Shown: positions 11,909 to 24,300 of the stretch, one piece after another | Layout: each line of letters opens with the position of its first letter | How positions within the stretch are numbered: position 1 is the first letter of the stretch | Assembly (NCBI RefSeq): GCF_958450345.1 | Contig: NC_088783.1 | Coordinates: forward strand, 98,885,302 to 98,949,301 | From: Calliphora vicina | Lineage: Eukaryota > Arthropoda > Insecta > Diptera > Calliphoridae | Reading direction: 5' to 3' | Length of the DNA stretch: 64,000 nt | The notes under the pieces: model-generated | The model's input: only the letters and a program-made list of their open reading frames with translations | The model's database searches: none | Told to the model about the DNA's origin: nothing | Position numbers and translations under genes: made by a program

Positions 11909-12608
11909 ACACAGGGCAACAAAATCGAAAAAATTTTGGAGGCTTTAAACCACTACACAATTTTGATGTATTGTGGTTCCAGTAGTACAAAAGTGGTAAA
12001 ATTTTTAAATTCTATGGATAGATATCTTTTTAAATTGTGAATTTTTTTAAATGTTTCTCCACATAATTTATGATAACTCAAAAACGATTAGTTCGATAAG
12101 TATGATCGATATCTCATTTTGTTCCTATTACATTTGGCTTTGCGATAAAGTAAACAATTTCTGCCGTTTTCGATTTTTCATGATTTTTATAAAAATGTGT
12201 ACATAACATGGTTTGATGCATATAAAATAAAAAAGTTAAATTTTGTGAAAATGAGCGAATTCACTTCACATGAGTTTTTTAAAACACAAAAATTAGCTAT
12301 TTTCACGTAAAAAATATTTTTTTGCTTCAATTTGTTATTATAACTCGGAAATTACTGAGGCGATTAAAACGCAATATATAAACAGATTATAGGTTATGTA
12401 AATTTGAACGTTCTTAAGTCGTTCAATAATATCGGACTACCCCTTTTTGAGTTATCATTAATTATGTGAAGAAACATCTAAAAAAATTCACAATTTCAGA
12501 AAAAAAAAATATTCCAAAAACATTTTACCATTTTTGTACTTAGGTAACCATGATGTATCAAATCTATACAATGGTTAGTGAAGGCTTTTTTTTGCTGTTG
12601 ACCTGTGT
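11909..12608. mobile_element. Fold-back MITE family C, copy 1
   Basis: The ends are ACACAGGGCAACA at 11909 and its near complement TGTTGACCTGTGT at 12608. The arms pair imperfectly for well over 200 bp: 'TGTGGTTCCAGTAGTACAAA' and 'CATAATTTATGATAACTCAA' on the left match the complements of blocks near 12550 and 12450. It has no transposase. The same element is at 19053-19782 (opposite orientation) and, interrupted, at 24095-25010. Confidence 0.85.
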
Positions 12609-14129
12609 AATGTATTGTATTGTAAATAATTGTTTTTTAATAAATGATCACAATTCTTTAGGGCTTATAAATATGGCAAAGATACCAATAATAAAATAAA
12701 CAGGAATGTGATGCTATTCAAATCAAACTATTTGAAATTCGATAGTTTTTAAAGCAATCTTAAGTAATTTTCTTGCAATATAGCAAATATTTTATGGGAG
12801 ATATGTGATAAAAATGTATTGAAAAAAGTATCAGTATGCAATTTCAAAACAATAACCAAATATGAAGTACTAATAATAAATATATAGTACCATTTAATCG
12901 AGAATAACTTGTATCTGAAAAATATTCTAGAGCAAATGTCTATATTGACTGAAGCAACTAATGGAAAGTGTATAATTAGGATGAAATTTAATGTGTTCAT
13001 GCAGATAAATTGATATTAAATACAAAGGATAATAGCAATGTATCGGTTAAATTTTCTGCATGTCTATTTTTTGACAGTTATTGTAAATACAGTTTCTTTT
13101 TTTTTTAATTGCCCTTGATCTGGTGTAATCTGAACATAGTTATATAATAAACTATACATGTATATTACATTTTATCAGCAACTTTTAACGATTTTATTTA
13201 TTAATTGATACAATATAAATAAATAAATAAAAAACTAAAAAAAATAAACTCAATGCAGTTTGAAATACTTCTACTTTCTTTTACTGATTATTCTAATTCT
13301 CTCTTTTCTCTCTTTCTACTTTCAATATCAATATCAATCTCAATTGTTTTTCTCTTTGCATCTTTGTTTCTTTGTACATATTGTTGACCACCTACTTACT
13401 TACTCTCTTACAAGCATTTCTCATAAATCAATTATTTTCGTTAATATTTTTTTAATGTGGATTTTATTTTAATTTGTCAATTTTAAGTTAACATTTCGTT
13501 TTTAATTTTATATGTATTGGTATATTTTAAGCACAATAAGCAAACAAATGTCAAACATAAATTTAATTAATTAAATTTTACATTAACAACATTACAATAC
13601 GTACAAAAACATACATATATAAATATTTATGTTTTTGTTTATAAAAAAAAATAATTAATTAAATAAATAAACATACAACGTATGTGTGAATGTATTATAT
13701 ATAGTATAAACACGTATTATGTAGTTACAGTGAAAGTTGGCTAAAACTAATATTTATCCATCTGTCATATAATTCGATAATAATATTTTTAATCTTTACA
13801 AAGTGTAAACAGCTGTGGAACTAACAGAACTAACAGCGATTGTATTAGAAATTTGTTTTTTTTTAGGTCACATTTTTATTTTGTTTAATGTTCAAAGAAT
13901 TTCATTTGAAAAATAAAATATTCTTTAAAAACAGGAAAACATACAGCCTGGTCCACGATGTCGAAAGAATTAAAACAGGGGGTGCAAATCTCATAAAAAA
14001 ATAAAAAAAGAGTTTTATATTTTTTTAAACATGCAGTATTTTAAGCTTAGCAAAACGGCACCAATGTTTCCGCTAACCATTAAAAAGTTATGAGGCTTCA
14101 AAGTTATTTATTTAACAAGAAAATAATAA
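12609..14129. other. Non-coding, AT-rich with simple repeats
   Basis: A CT- and TTCTT-rich patch lies at 13265-13400 and 'AATTAAATAAATAAA' runs near 13200 and 13650. The small ORFs at 12749-13000 (-) and 13260-13472 (+) are hydrophobic low-complexity reads with no domain. I see no gene. Confidence 0.4.
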
Positions 14130-16313
14130 CACTGTCCAAGAATTTGAGACTTTTTGATTGGAACAGAATAGCGATCATATAGTTCTGAAAGGGCATGTTG
14201 AGTAGATCATTTTTGTGGAATATACTTATAGTCCAGCTGGTCTGAATTTTTTTTTATAGTGAGTCAAAGTTTGAATTTTTTGATCGAAGGTAGCATTATA
14301 CTAACTGAAAAAATTTTTGTAAGTTAACATCTGAGAGAATTCTTATTGTCAGAGTTATATTGTGGAATTTTATGGGCATCATTTTCGTGGAAGATCTTAA
14401 CCCTCCATCTCTTCTCTTTCTCTTCGAGAATATCAAAAAAAAGTCATTTCAAAACGGACATTTAAGGATTAAAATATTCTACGAAATTTTTTGTCTTAAA
14501 ATTTCAGTGAGGGTCACCAAAGACACAAAAGTTGTAAATAAATCCTTTTTCGCTTAATTAGCAAAATTACACTCTATCTCGGGTCTCACATTTTTTAAAA
14601 AACATCTCCAAAAATCCAAGTATGATCCGAATGAGCTGTAATTTAAAATATAAATATTCCTTAAGGAGATCTACAAAAAATATGCATACATATGTAAGTT
14701 ATCTCTTTCAGTTCAAGAGATATTTAGGTTTATTTATTTATTTTTTTTTAATTTGCTCGATCTTTATTTTGTTTTTTAGATATGGCGAGATTACGGAGGG
14801 TTGAATATATCAGCTGTATTGGCTATAAAATTCTGAATAAAATCAAAACAACTTGCTAACAGTTATCTCGTACCTATAAAAAGTTGGAACACGTAAAAAA
14901 GGCCGTATTTTTTACGTTTTTTCCCAAAAAAGTCCCTGTATTTTTTTCTTTGTAGAAAAAAAATTTCATTGAGACTATATAAAATTTGTATATGATTCGA
15001 AAAGAGAACTTAATGCAAAAGCGTGTAAAGTAATACGTGGCTCACTTAAGGGGACCTAGTCGCCCCAGACCTATCGAAACTTTGCCAACTTTGTTTAAAA
15101 AAAAAATAGGTTTGAGTAAAATATTCTAAAAAGCCACTGATCCACTAAAAAGCTCCATATTTGTATAACCCTATATCTTGTTTAAGAAAATACAAATTAA
15201 TCTTACTATCACATGGTAAATAACGTCACAGTAGGCACTTTTCTAAAAAAAAAACTCAGTTTTTGGAACATATTTTCCCCGTATTAGGAATTTCGGTATT
15301 TGAAAATAAAAAATGTCAAAAATTATAATGCCATTGATTTAAGGACATTTGGATCTACAGTATTTTCTAATCTTGTTATAATATCTTTAGCCGTTAACAT
15401 TTTACATTAATTCAAATTTTATATTTTTGTTCCTGGATAATCTCTATATTATAATTTTTTAATTTCTAAGGTAAATGAAGTCCGACAAATTCATAATATT
15501 ATTTCATATCACTAAACTGTTAATCCTGAAGTCCCAGGTTTTTCACCAATACCAACAACTTATACAAAAAGCGTATCGGAGCCTCACAAACCTTACTCCC
15601 TTTTGAAAAATTTTAACATTTTTATACATTCCATGCAAAATGTGTTTTGGAAAAAACGTAAAAAATACGGCCATTTTCTTTATGTTCCAAATTTTTATAT
15701 GGATGAGACAACTGTTAGCAAGTTATTTTTATTGTATTCGAAATTTTATAGATAATATAGATGATATTTTTAAAAAAAAATTTGAAACTCTGTAGGCACG
15801 CCATATTTAAAAAACCAAAAGAAGTTCGAGCAGAATTAAAAAAAAATAAATAAACCTAAATATCTCTTGAACTAAAAGAGATAACTTACATTATATGCAT
15901 GTTCTATGTAGATCTCCTGAAGGCCTATTTATATTTTAAATTTCAGGTAATTCGGATCATACTTGGATTTTTGGAGATGTCCTTTTTGTTAGGACTTTTT
16001 TTGATTTTCTCGAAAAAAGGGTCAAATTAACCCCTAAAGAGTGGAGATAGAGAGTTAAGATCTTCCACATAAATGATCCCTATAAAATTCCATAATATAA
16101 CTCTGACAATAAGAATTCTCTCAGACATTGACTTACAACCTTTTTTCAGTTAGTATTATGCTCCCTTCGATGAATAAATAAAAACTTTGACCCACTGTAA
16201 AAAAAAATTCAGACCAGCTGGACTATAAGTTTATTCTACAAATATGATCTACTTAACTGGCCTTTCAGTCGCTATTCTGTTCCAATCAAAAATTCTCAAT
16301 TTGTTGGACAGTG
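14130..16313. mobile_element. Large fold-back element, about 2.2 kb
   Basis: The left arm (about 14130-14960) and right arm (about 15630-16313) are imperfect inverted copies. Paired blocks include 'GATTGGAACAGAATAGCG' with 'CGCTATTCTGTTCCAATC', 'CTTATAGTCCAGCTGGTCTG' with its complement near 16214, and 'GACAATAAGAATTCTCTCAG' on the right with its complement on the left near 14330. Both outer ends read ACACTGTCC inward. Flanking octamers AAATAATA and AATTAATA differ at one base and may be an 8-bp target duplication. The central 670 bp is AT-rich and non-coding. Confidence 0.85.
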
Positions 16314-16321
16314 TAATTAAT

Positions 16322-16490
16322 ATGAATTAATAATGAACTTAAATCTTTATACCAACTTTTGTGAGGATCAGTGTATCCATATCCCCCATATAACCCCTAT
16401 ATCAGAAAAATATTTTCTTGTCACGTATGGTGGATGATGGTGGATATACAAGAATACAAGACTCTTGTTATATATCTTTGGAAAATTTAA
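16322..16490 (+). repeat. Family B fragment
   Basis: This resembles the 3' part of family B copy 1: 'CCCCCATATAACCCCTATAT' followed by 'CAGAAAAATATTTTC', a 'GGTGGATATACAAGA' block and 'ACAAGACTCTTGTTATAT'. It sits between the large fold-back element and family A copy 4. Confidence 0.55.
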
Positions 16491-16498
16491 GATATCAT

Positions 16499-17150
16499 TT
16501 TTATAACCTTCACCTTCGTGAGAAGGGTATATGTATATAAGTTTGTCATTCCGTTTGTAATTTCCACAATATAATTTTCCGAACATATAAAGTATATATA
16601 TTCTGGATCCTTATAGATAGCGGAGTCGATTAAGCCATGTCCGTCTGTCTGTTGAAATCAATTTTCTGAAGATATCTTCGGGATCCAAGTCTTCAATAAT
16701 TCTGTCTGACATGCTTTCGAGAAGCAAAATCGGTCCCCAATTTTCTGAGATATGAGGAAAAAACCAGGACCTCGATTTTTTACCTATTCTTTACCTGTAT
16801 CTGGATTACTAAGTCATTAATATATACAATATGGATATCTAATGATAGATATTTCAAAGACCTTTGCAACGACTTACATAAGACCATAGTATGTTGGACC
16901 TACAATGGGTCAAAATCGGAAAAAATATTTTTAACCTGATTTTTTTTTTCAAAATAAAAAATTTAAAAAACAAAAGTTGTGTTTAAAAAAAAAAATAATT
17001 CGAAAAAAAATGTTTTTCCAAAAAATGAAAAAACAACTTTGGAAAAAATAAAATTTTTGTTTATCTAAAAATATTTAAAGTTTGTATTTTGAAGTATAAT
17101 TTGGTGTAGGGTATATAAGATTCGGCACAGCCGAATATAGCTATCTTACT
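16499..17150 (+). repeat. Interspersed repeat family A, copy 4, with hairpin 3' end
   Basis: It starts with 'ACCTTCACCTTCGTGAGAAG' and contains the 'AGATAGCGGAGTCGAT' and 'CATGTCCGTCTGT' blocks. It ends with a perfect 7-bp stem, ATTCGGC-ACA-GCCGAAT (17120-17136), then ATAGCTATCTTACTTG. A 3' hairpin followed closely by a fixed short tail recalls Helitron-type termini, but no CTRR end can be assigned with confidence. Confidence 0.8.
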
Positions 17151-17178
17151 TGTCCTTTGTTCAAGAACGATTTTCTAG

Positions 17179-17290
17179 CTGGTTATGCCTTAACTAATAG
17201 TTATACTGTCAGTTAAAGTTATTTTTGTATGAAAACTGTCAGTATTAGTTAACACATAACCAGACTTCGTGTTACTGCGGGTAACAGTTC
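17179..17290. mobile_element. Partial copy of the palindromic CCCCCA(G/T)TAACACGAAG MITE
   Basis: It holds 'GGTTATGCCTTAACTAATAG' followed by 'TTATACTGTCAGT', then 'GTTAACACATAACCAGACTT' and 'CGTGTTACTGCGGGT'. This matches the complete 129-bp element at 47998-48126. Its left terminus has been lost. Confidence 0.6.
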
Positions 17291-18013
17291 TAAAGTTATT
17301 AACAGTTTGACTTTAGGTATTTTGGAGGCATCTATTAGAACAATATGAACTTTGAACATACATATGTCTATTAAAACCAAACTAAATCGAATTTCGAAAA
17401 TCTGAAGAACTTTAAATTTTGTCGGGGCATGAAATTATCAAGTTCAGAAGAGTAAAAGTTGTACAAAAATAGTTTTAAGCCACTTTCAATACGTATCTAC
17501 AAATCATAGTTGGTATTTGCTGTGTTGAATGGCGAATATAAATTTCGAATATCGAACTAAAAATGCTGCTGCTGCACAATGTTTTATTTAAGATTAAGTA
17601 AGAGTTTATTTTGTTGCAAAATTTTATTTCATTTTCGTTATCGTATTCGTTTTTTGTTTTTTTTTTTTAAATCTATAATTTTCTGTTTGGCTTTGAAATC
17701 GTATTTATTATAATTTAGTATTTAATGTTCACTTTAATTTAAATTCTATAAATGTGCATTTTATTGTGTGTTTGTGTGTGTGTGCAAAATTGTTCAAACA
17801 CATGCATACAAAAAAAAAATAAAAAAAAAATCAATATCAATATCTGTGTATATAGTTAATAAAAAAAATAAATAAAAAATAAAACAAAATATACCTATAT
17901 ATATAGAAAATAGTATAATAAATGAATTGAAATATAATGATGATTTCTCATTACTGTCATATGCCCATCTCTGTTTGTTTTGTTTGTTTGTTCTGATTCG
18001 ATATTTACCCCAG
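17291..18013. other. Intron or upstream sequence before the tomosyn exon
   Basis: No coding sequence is recognised. A GT-rich simple repeat lies at 17763-17784. The stretch ends with a 3' splice site, 'TATTTACCCCAG', at 18002-18013. The open frame extending left of this site to 17927 is intronic read-through. Confidence 0.55.
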
Positions 18014-18347
18014 ATAAATGGATCAACCACAGCACCGGTAGCCAGTGCATGCAGCAGTGGTGGTAACAAAGTAGTTGTTTCAGGTAGTCCCAACAATCAT
18101 CTTCGCTCAGAGGCAAATTCATCGATAGATGAGTATTTAAGCGGCGCTGGTGCTGGTTCAAGTGGCTGTGGTGTTGGTGGTGCTGGTGGTGGTGGTGGTG
18201 TTGGCAACGTTATCGGTAGTGCTGGCACTGGAAGCGGCGGTGCTAATGTTGGCAAAGTATCATTTACGGAACAGGCATCCACATCGTCAATATCATTCGA
18301 TAACGCCGCCGACTCTCAAGCTGCTGGTATTTATATGGGTGATACAG
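18014..18347 (+). CDS. Tomosyn exon: Gly/Ala/Ser-rich variable linker
   Basis: This exon starts in phase 0 after acceptor 'TTACCCCAG' and reads 'INGSTTAPVASACSSGGNKV', then a (GGT)n-type Gly-Ala tract and 'KVSFTEQASTSSISFDNAAD'. Three possible donors (after 18326, 18338 and 18347; GTATTT, GTGATA, GTGCGC) are all in phase 1. Each joins the next exon to give D-KVDGSF. The frame stays open past them to a stop at 18458-18460, adding 'GAHPLKHYLLQSDLYQRIFA' and more, so the true 3' boundary is uncertain and an alternative end is possible. The low-complexity tract matches the poorly conserved linker of tomosyns. Confidence 0.75.
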
Positions 18348-21300
18348 GTGCGCATCCTCTCAAGCACTATTTGCTACAATCTGATTTGTATCAAAGAATT
18401 TTTGCCAATCACAACCCCAAGGAGTACATATTCAAAATAAATAAAAAAATTGTTTGCTAAAACTTAATTGTGTACCACAACTACAGTCACTCACTCACTA
18501 CCTTGCCACTAAACACGCGTACATGCCACATGTATCTGCATATACTTACTACATTACATACAACACCCAAACATTTATGTACATACACATTTACACTAAC
18601 AATTACATATACATACATATACATATACTATATATGAAAAACATAATAAATTACATAATGACTATTAAAACGAACCTCCTTACGAAATTATGTAGTTCTA
18701 CTAATGATCATTGGTTCATCTTAATTAAATACATGAACATTTTGAATATTGAATACAAATCAACCTTTTGTAAATTCAAGCTTAAAATTTCAGACAATTT
18801 ATAAGAAACATTCATGAACACAAGTTTTTACCTTGGGCCTTCCAATTTTGACCCGATTTGCTAAGCGCATACTCTTTGGAGTCCTTTGAATATTTCCACT
18901 TTTATTCTTTTAAATTTCGAAAAACTCGCTATGATTTAAATTTTTTTGTTCGTATCTTATAAATCTGATGTCCTCCTCAGACTACATAATACTAAATACA
19001 AAATATTTGTTTTCAAAAAATGCATGATGCAAATGCAATTTTTTAATTCATTACACAGGTCAACAGCAAAAAAATGGCTTCACTAACCACTATATAGATT
19101 TGATGCATCATGGTTACCTAAGTACAAAAATGGTAAAATTTTTCAATTCAATTTCTTAAAATTGTTCTGCCATTTTCGATTTTTTATGATTTTTTTAAAA
19201 CAAAAAATTGTATATTTTTACATAAAAAATATATTTTTTATCACACAAAAAAGTTAAATTTTGTGAAAATGAGCGAATTCACTTAATTGTGAATAAATTC
19301 GAAATGAATCAATCGATTTATATCTTCGATATATCATTTTGTTGCATTATATGCGGCTTTGCGACAAAGTAATAAACCTGAACAAGTTCTGCCGTTTTCG
19401 ATTTTTCATGAGTTTTTTAAAATACAAAAATTTGCTATTTTCACTTAAAAAATATATTTTTTGCTTTAATTTTGTTATTATAACTCGGAAACTACTGAGC
19501 CGATTAAAACGCAATATATAAACAGATTAAAGGTTATGTAAATATGAACTTTTCTGAGATTACTTCAATAATATCGGACTAACCCTTTTTGAGTTATCAT
19601 AAATTATGTGGAGAAACAACATCTAAAAAAAATTCACAATTTTAGAAAAAAAAAATTTAAACAAAATCTATCCATAGAATTTAAAAATTTTACCATTTTT
19701 GTACTACTGGAACCACAATACTTCTAAATTGTGTAGCGGTTTAAAAAGCCTCCAAAATTTTTTCGATTTTGTTGCCCTGTGTTATTCATTACTTTCTTTT
19801 AAATGCATCTTAAATCAATAAAATCCGAAAAATCGCGAATTAAATCAATTAAATTAAATTCAAAATTAAAAGAAATGAAAATGTCTAAATGACTCTAAAA
19901 ACTATGTTTTTACCAAATATGATCAAAATCGGAAGATCCAAGATCATTTTGTTAGAGATGTCTTATGGAATTTATCATATAGTTGTGTGTTTTTTATTTT
20001 TTGTCAAATTTGGAGTAGTGCGGATCGGATTAGTGTGACAATTGTTATAAAAGTTTTGCCAAAACTTAATTAGCAAACAATTGATAAACAAATATAAATA
20101 TAATAAATAAATGCTATACAAAATTTAATAATGTTTAAATTTGTTGCGAAATAAAGATCTGTTTATTAATTTTCAAATTTATGTTTTAAACTAATATTAA
20201 AAAGTTGATTCCTAAAAAACAACTAAAAACTCAGGAAATATAAATAAAATATATTAATACTATATTCTTGTTCAAGTTTGACATAGAAATGGATTTTGAT
20301 GAACTCAGAACTAATTCTAGAGAAGTTCTGTAAAGCTAACACACCTTATTAGAAATTGTTCGAGAATTAGTTCTTTCACCAGTGATTTTGATTCGAAATT
20401 GTAATGTTTGAAACAAACAAGTCCCAAGAAGAAGTTGAGAAATTGTTTCTTCGTATGAAGTCTTGAATTTACAGAAAAAAATATTCTAAAAAAATTAGCT
20501 ATATGTGTATTTTTTTGGAGCTAAATGAGTTTAAAAATTGTTTCTAATGAAGGTGTTCTTTGAACAATTGTGTTTTATTCTTCTAAAATGCATAAATTGA
20601 ACCCTAGTAACAACTTACTCGAATAAGAATTGTATAAAACAGATTTTTACTTGATTGTTTTGTTTTATGAAAGGAGAATGCTGAAGTTTATTGTAAAATT
20701 TTATATAATTTAATAGTGCTCGCTTTTGTCCTTATTTTATTCCTTTAAATTTGCATCCCAAGGTTTTATAATATTTATCAATCGTATAAAAAGCCCAACT
20801 TATAATAAAACCATTTTATAAAGTAACTTTACAGAATATGGTTATTGTAGATATAAGTACATACTCGTATGTAGATATGTAAGTTCAAAGTTTTAATATC
20901 TACACCCTACTGGGTAACTTTACATTTTCTAAATTTATGCGATCTTTCACAATGAATTGTCACCAAAAAGTCAGTCATGTCCAAAAGAGTGTCCAAAAAA
21001 CCGGCAAATTTGAAAAACCGGTTTCCGGTTTAAAGTGAGTTTTTGAAAAAACGGTCTTGATTATGGTATTTTAAAAAAACCGGTTAAACGGTTTCGGTCT
21101 TTGTCTTCAAAAAAAAACCGGTTAACCGGTTTGTATTAAAATTTTATTTAATATGAAAAAGGTCTCCTGTTAAAAATTGTGTACTACATCTTCGGAAATT
21201 TTGCATTTTTGAATTTTTAAAGCTCTATATTTATGTAATTATTTTATATCTTTTACGAAATATTGTCAAATGCATGCTATAATTTTCTATAAAATAAATC

Positions 21301-24300
21301 AATATTATTAAAAAAGGTATCAAAGTTTTTCATATATATGTATGTTTGAATGAGCTTTAGAAAATATATTTCATTAAAACTGAAACCGGTGGAGTTTACA
21401 AAGATGAAAAAACCGGTTGACCGGTTTTCGGTTTCGATTTTGGATACTCTACAATATACCCAAGCGAAATCGAACATTTTTTTTTTAATTTTTTGGATAT
21501 TTATACATTTTCGGTCTTTGGACGATTATTTACAACAGATTTCTGCAATTCGACATTATGAAAAATTAGATAAAGAGATGTTCAATTTTTCACAAAAAAT
21601 TGGGTAATAAAAGACCCACAAAATTTGAGCATTAATTCGATTTTAAGTTAGATCGGATAGATCCGTTTTCTGAAATGTCTATGTTATTTTTATGAAAATG
21701 TTTTTATTAAATATTTTATTACTACGGCAGACTACGCAAAGTGGCTTAAAAAAATCGGGAAAAAGTGGCAATAAATCTGACTCTTCTAAACTACTGGTTG
21801 GATTTTTAAGTTTAAAGAAAATTAAATTTGTGACCAGCATGTGTCAAAGTCGACATCTGGTTTTTTATTTTTATACCCTTCACCTTCGTGAGAAGGGTAT
21901 ATATAAGTTTGTCATTCAGTTTGTAATTTCTACATTTTTCATTTCCGACCCTATAAAGTATATATGTATATTCTGGATCCTTATAGATAGCGGAGTCGAT
22001 TAAGCCATGTCCGAATGTCTGTCCGTCTGTCTGTTGAAATCAACTTTCTGAAATTTCTAAGATATGAGGAAAAAACCAGGACAACTTCGATTTTTGATAT
22101 GGATGTCTGATGATAGATATTTCAAAGACCTTTACAATGACGAATATAATACCATAGTAAGTTGGACCTACAATGGGTCAAAATCGGAAAAAATATTTTT
22201 TAACCCGAATTTTTTTTTTCACCAAAAGTTTTTTTGTTGCGTTTGACCCCACTGTGCTACAAAGTTTATTAAAACAAATTTAACAAAGACACAAAATAGT
22301 AAATTCAGGTTGGTCACAGAATTCAAGTCCTTACTAAATTAGAGTTAATAAATTGTTTTATTTGTAATATTATGAAAAGTAAAGCTATGTATACACGGTT
22401 GTCATATTCTTACAATATTGTCAGATATATTCAACATAAGTTCTCATGGTTGTGTTAACCATTTTGTAAGCATGTTCCTGACAATCTGACAACCGTGTGT
22501 ACGTATCTTAATATGGGATTCACACGATGACTTTTCAGTAATGCAATTTTAGCAATTCTTTTCTGAATTTGCTTTTACTCCACCCCTCTTACCTACAAAA
22601 AGTCATCGTGTAAATCCCGTATAAGAGTTTTTTGTTGAAACTCAGGCAATAGTTTATGTTGTATCAATACTAATAAGATAATTGAAATTAGCAGGCATGT
22701 CATAGAAAGAATACCATTCCGATCGAAAGTGGAATTAATTCCGTATTTTGTTTCTTCAGAAAAAGTAAAACGAAAATTTCTTTCGGAATGAAATCACTTT
22801 CAGTTTTCAAAGTGGAATTGATATTTCTTTGTAATTATTTGTTTTTCTAAAATGTTTAATCAGTTTCTGTACCAAAAATTTCACTTTTGCTTTAATATAA
22901 AAAAAACGGTAAAATTAAAATCAGAAATATAGAATTATTAAATATTTTTGAATTTAATAAATTACAGGGAATCTGAGGAACCTAAAACGAAATCTATCGG
23001 AATAAAAACCATTCCGAACAAAATGTGTGAAAAGCCTGAATGATTTGAGTTTGATATATCGAACAAAAAAGTAGAATTTATTTCACTGTTGCACGAAATT
23101 GAACTCTGTGACATGCCTGATTTTTTATACTTATCTGTGCAGGTACTGTAGTTCCCAAATACATACATACATACATACGTAAATACATACATACATGCAT
23201 ACATATGTAATTTTTTTACACACACAAAAACAAACAACAAATTTTTTTTATATGTTGCTGTTTTTTAAGAATTTACTTGATTTTGTTTGAAATTAATTAA
23301 TTTATTTGTTAATAATCTATCTTAATATTTATTTTTGTTGATATATTAATATGAGAGAATTAACGAAATGAGACATATAAATATTGAATGTGTTAGTCGG
23401 TAATTGACAGAAGCGTGACATGACAACATGTCACACAAACCTATTTATGTACAATCTCGATAACTTTGCGATCTTAGTATTAGATTTACTAAATATAAAT
23501 AGATCCTTAATCAAATATCATAAACAATAATCTTTGTGTAGATGCTTTTAAATTTTACAGAATTTGGATCCTTCATGCATAAGTCATGATAGTTGTAAAA
23601 TTGGGTAAACATAGCAGGGAGGAAACAAAATTGTTCGACAAGCCATCGGACCTTACACTCCTTCCAAATTTCTTAAAACTTTATGGTCATAACTACAAAA
23701 TTTAAAGTTGGTTTCTCTTTTAACGAGGATCAAAGTTTAAATGTTATTATCCAATTTCTACAATATTTATCTCATAGTAATGCTTATGCACCGTGGTTTC
23801 AATATATTTTTGTAATTATATCTTTGTAATCGCTTATCCAATTTCTACAATATTTATCTCATAGTAATGCTTATGCACCGTGGTTTCAATATATTTTTGT
23901 AATTATATCTTTGTAATTAGTTTTCCGATTTTAATAAATTTAGGCTTATATAGTCTTATACTTATGTATCAGGTTATACCCAGCCATTACTAAACTACAT
24001 ACTTATATTTAATGCAGCTGGTAGGAAGTAATCATTGAAAAGTAAGCTGTTCAGTAATTGCAAGTCATTACTAAGTTTTTGCTGGGTATGTATTACACAG
24101 GTCAACAGCAAAAGAAGGCTTCATTAACCACTATATAGATTCGATGCATAGATTGGATAGTTTTTTTTTTACTTTTTATACCCTACACCACCATAGTGGG
24201 GAGGGTATAATGCGTTTGTGCAGATGTTTGTAACGCCCAAAAAAATTAGTCTAACACCCACCTTAAAGTATACCGATCGACTTAGAATCACTTTCTGAGT

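Noticed and set aside
1..18013. Upstream WD40 exons of tomosyn
   Set aside because: No frame here shows tomosyn propeller motifs with splice sites; the interval is repeats and AT-rich filler.
18097..18282. Pro-rich minus-strand ORF
   Set aside because: It is the antisense read of the GGT/GCT-rich Gly-Ala tract of the tomosyn exon.
18150..18440. Alternative + frame over the tomosyn exon ('VLVVLVVVVVL')
   Set aside because: A frame-shifted read of (GGTGGT)n; the frame with the conserved junction to the next exon is the other one.
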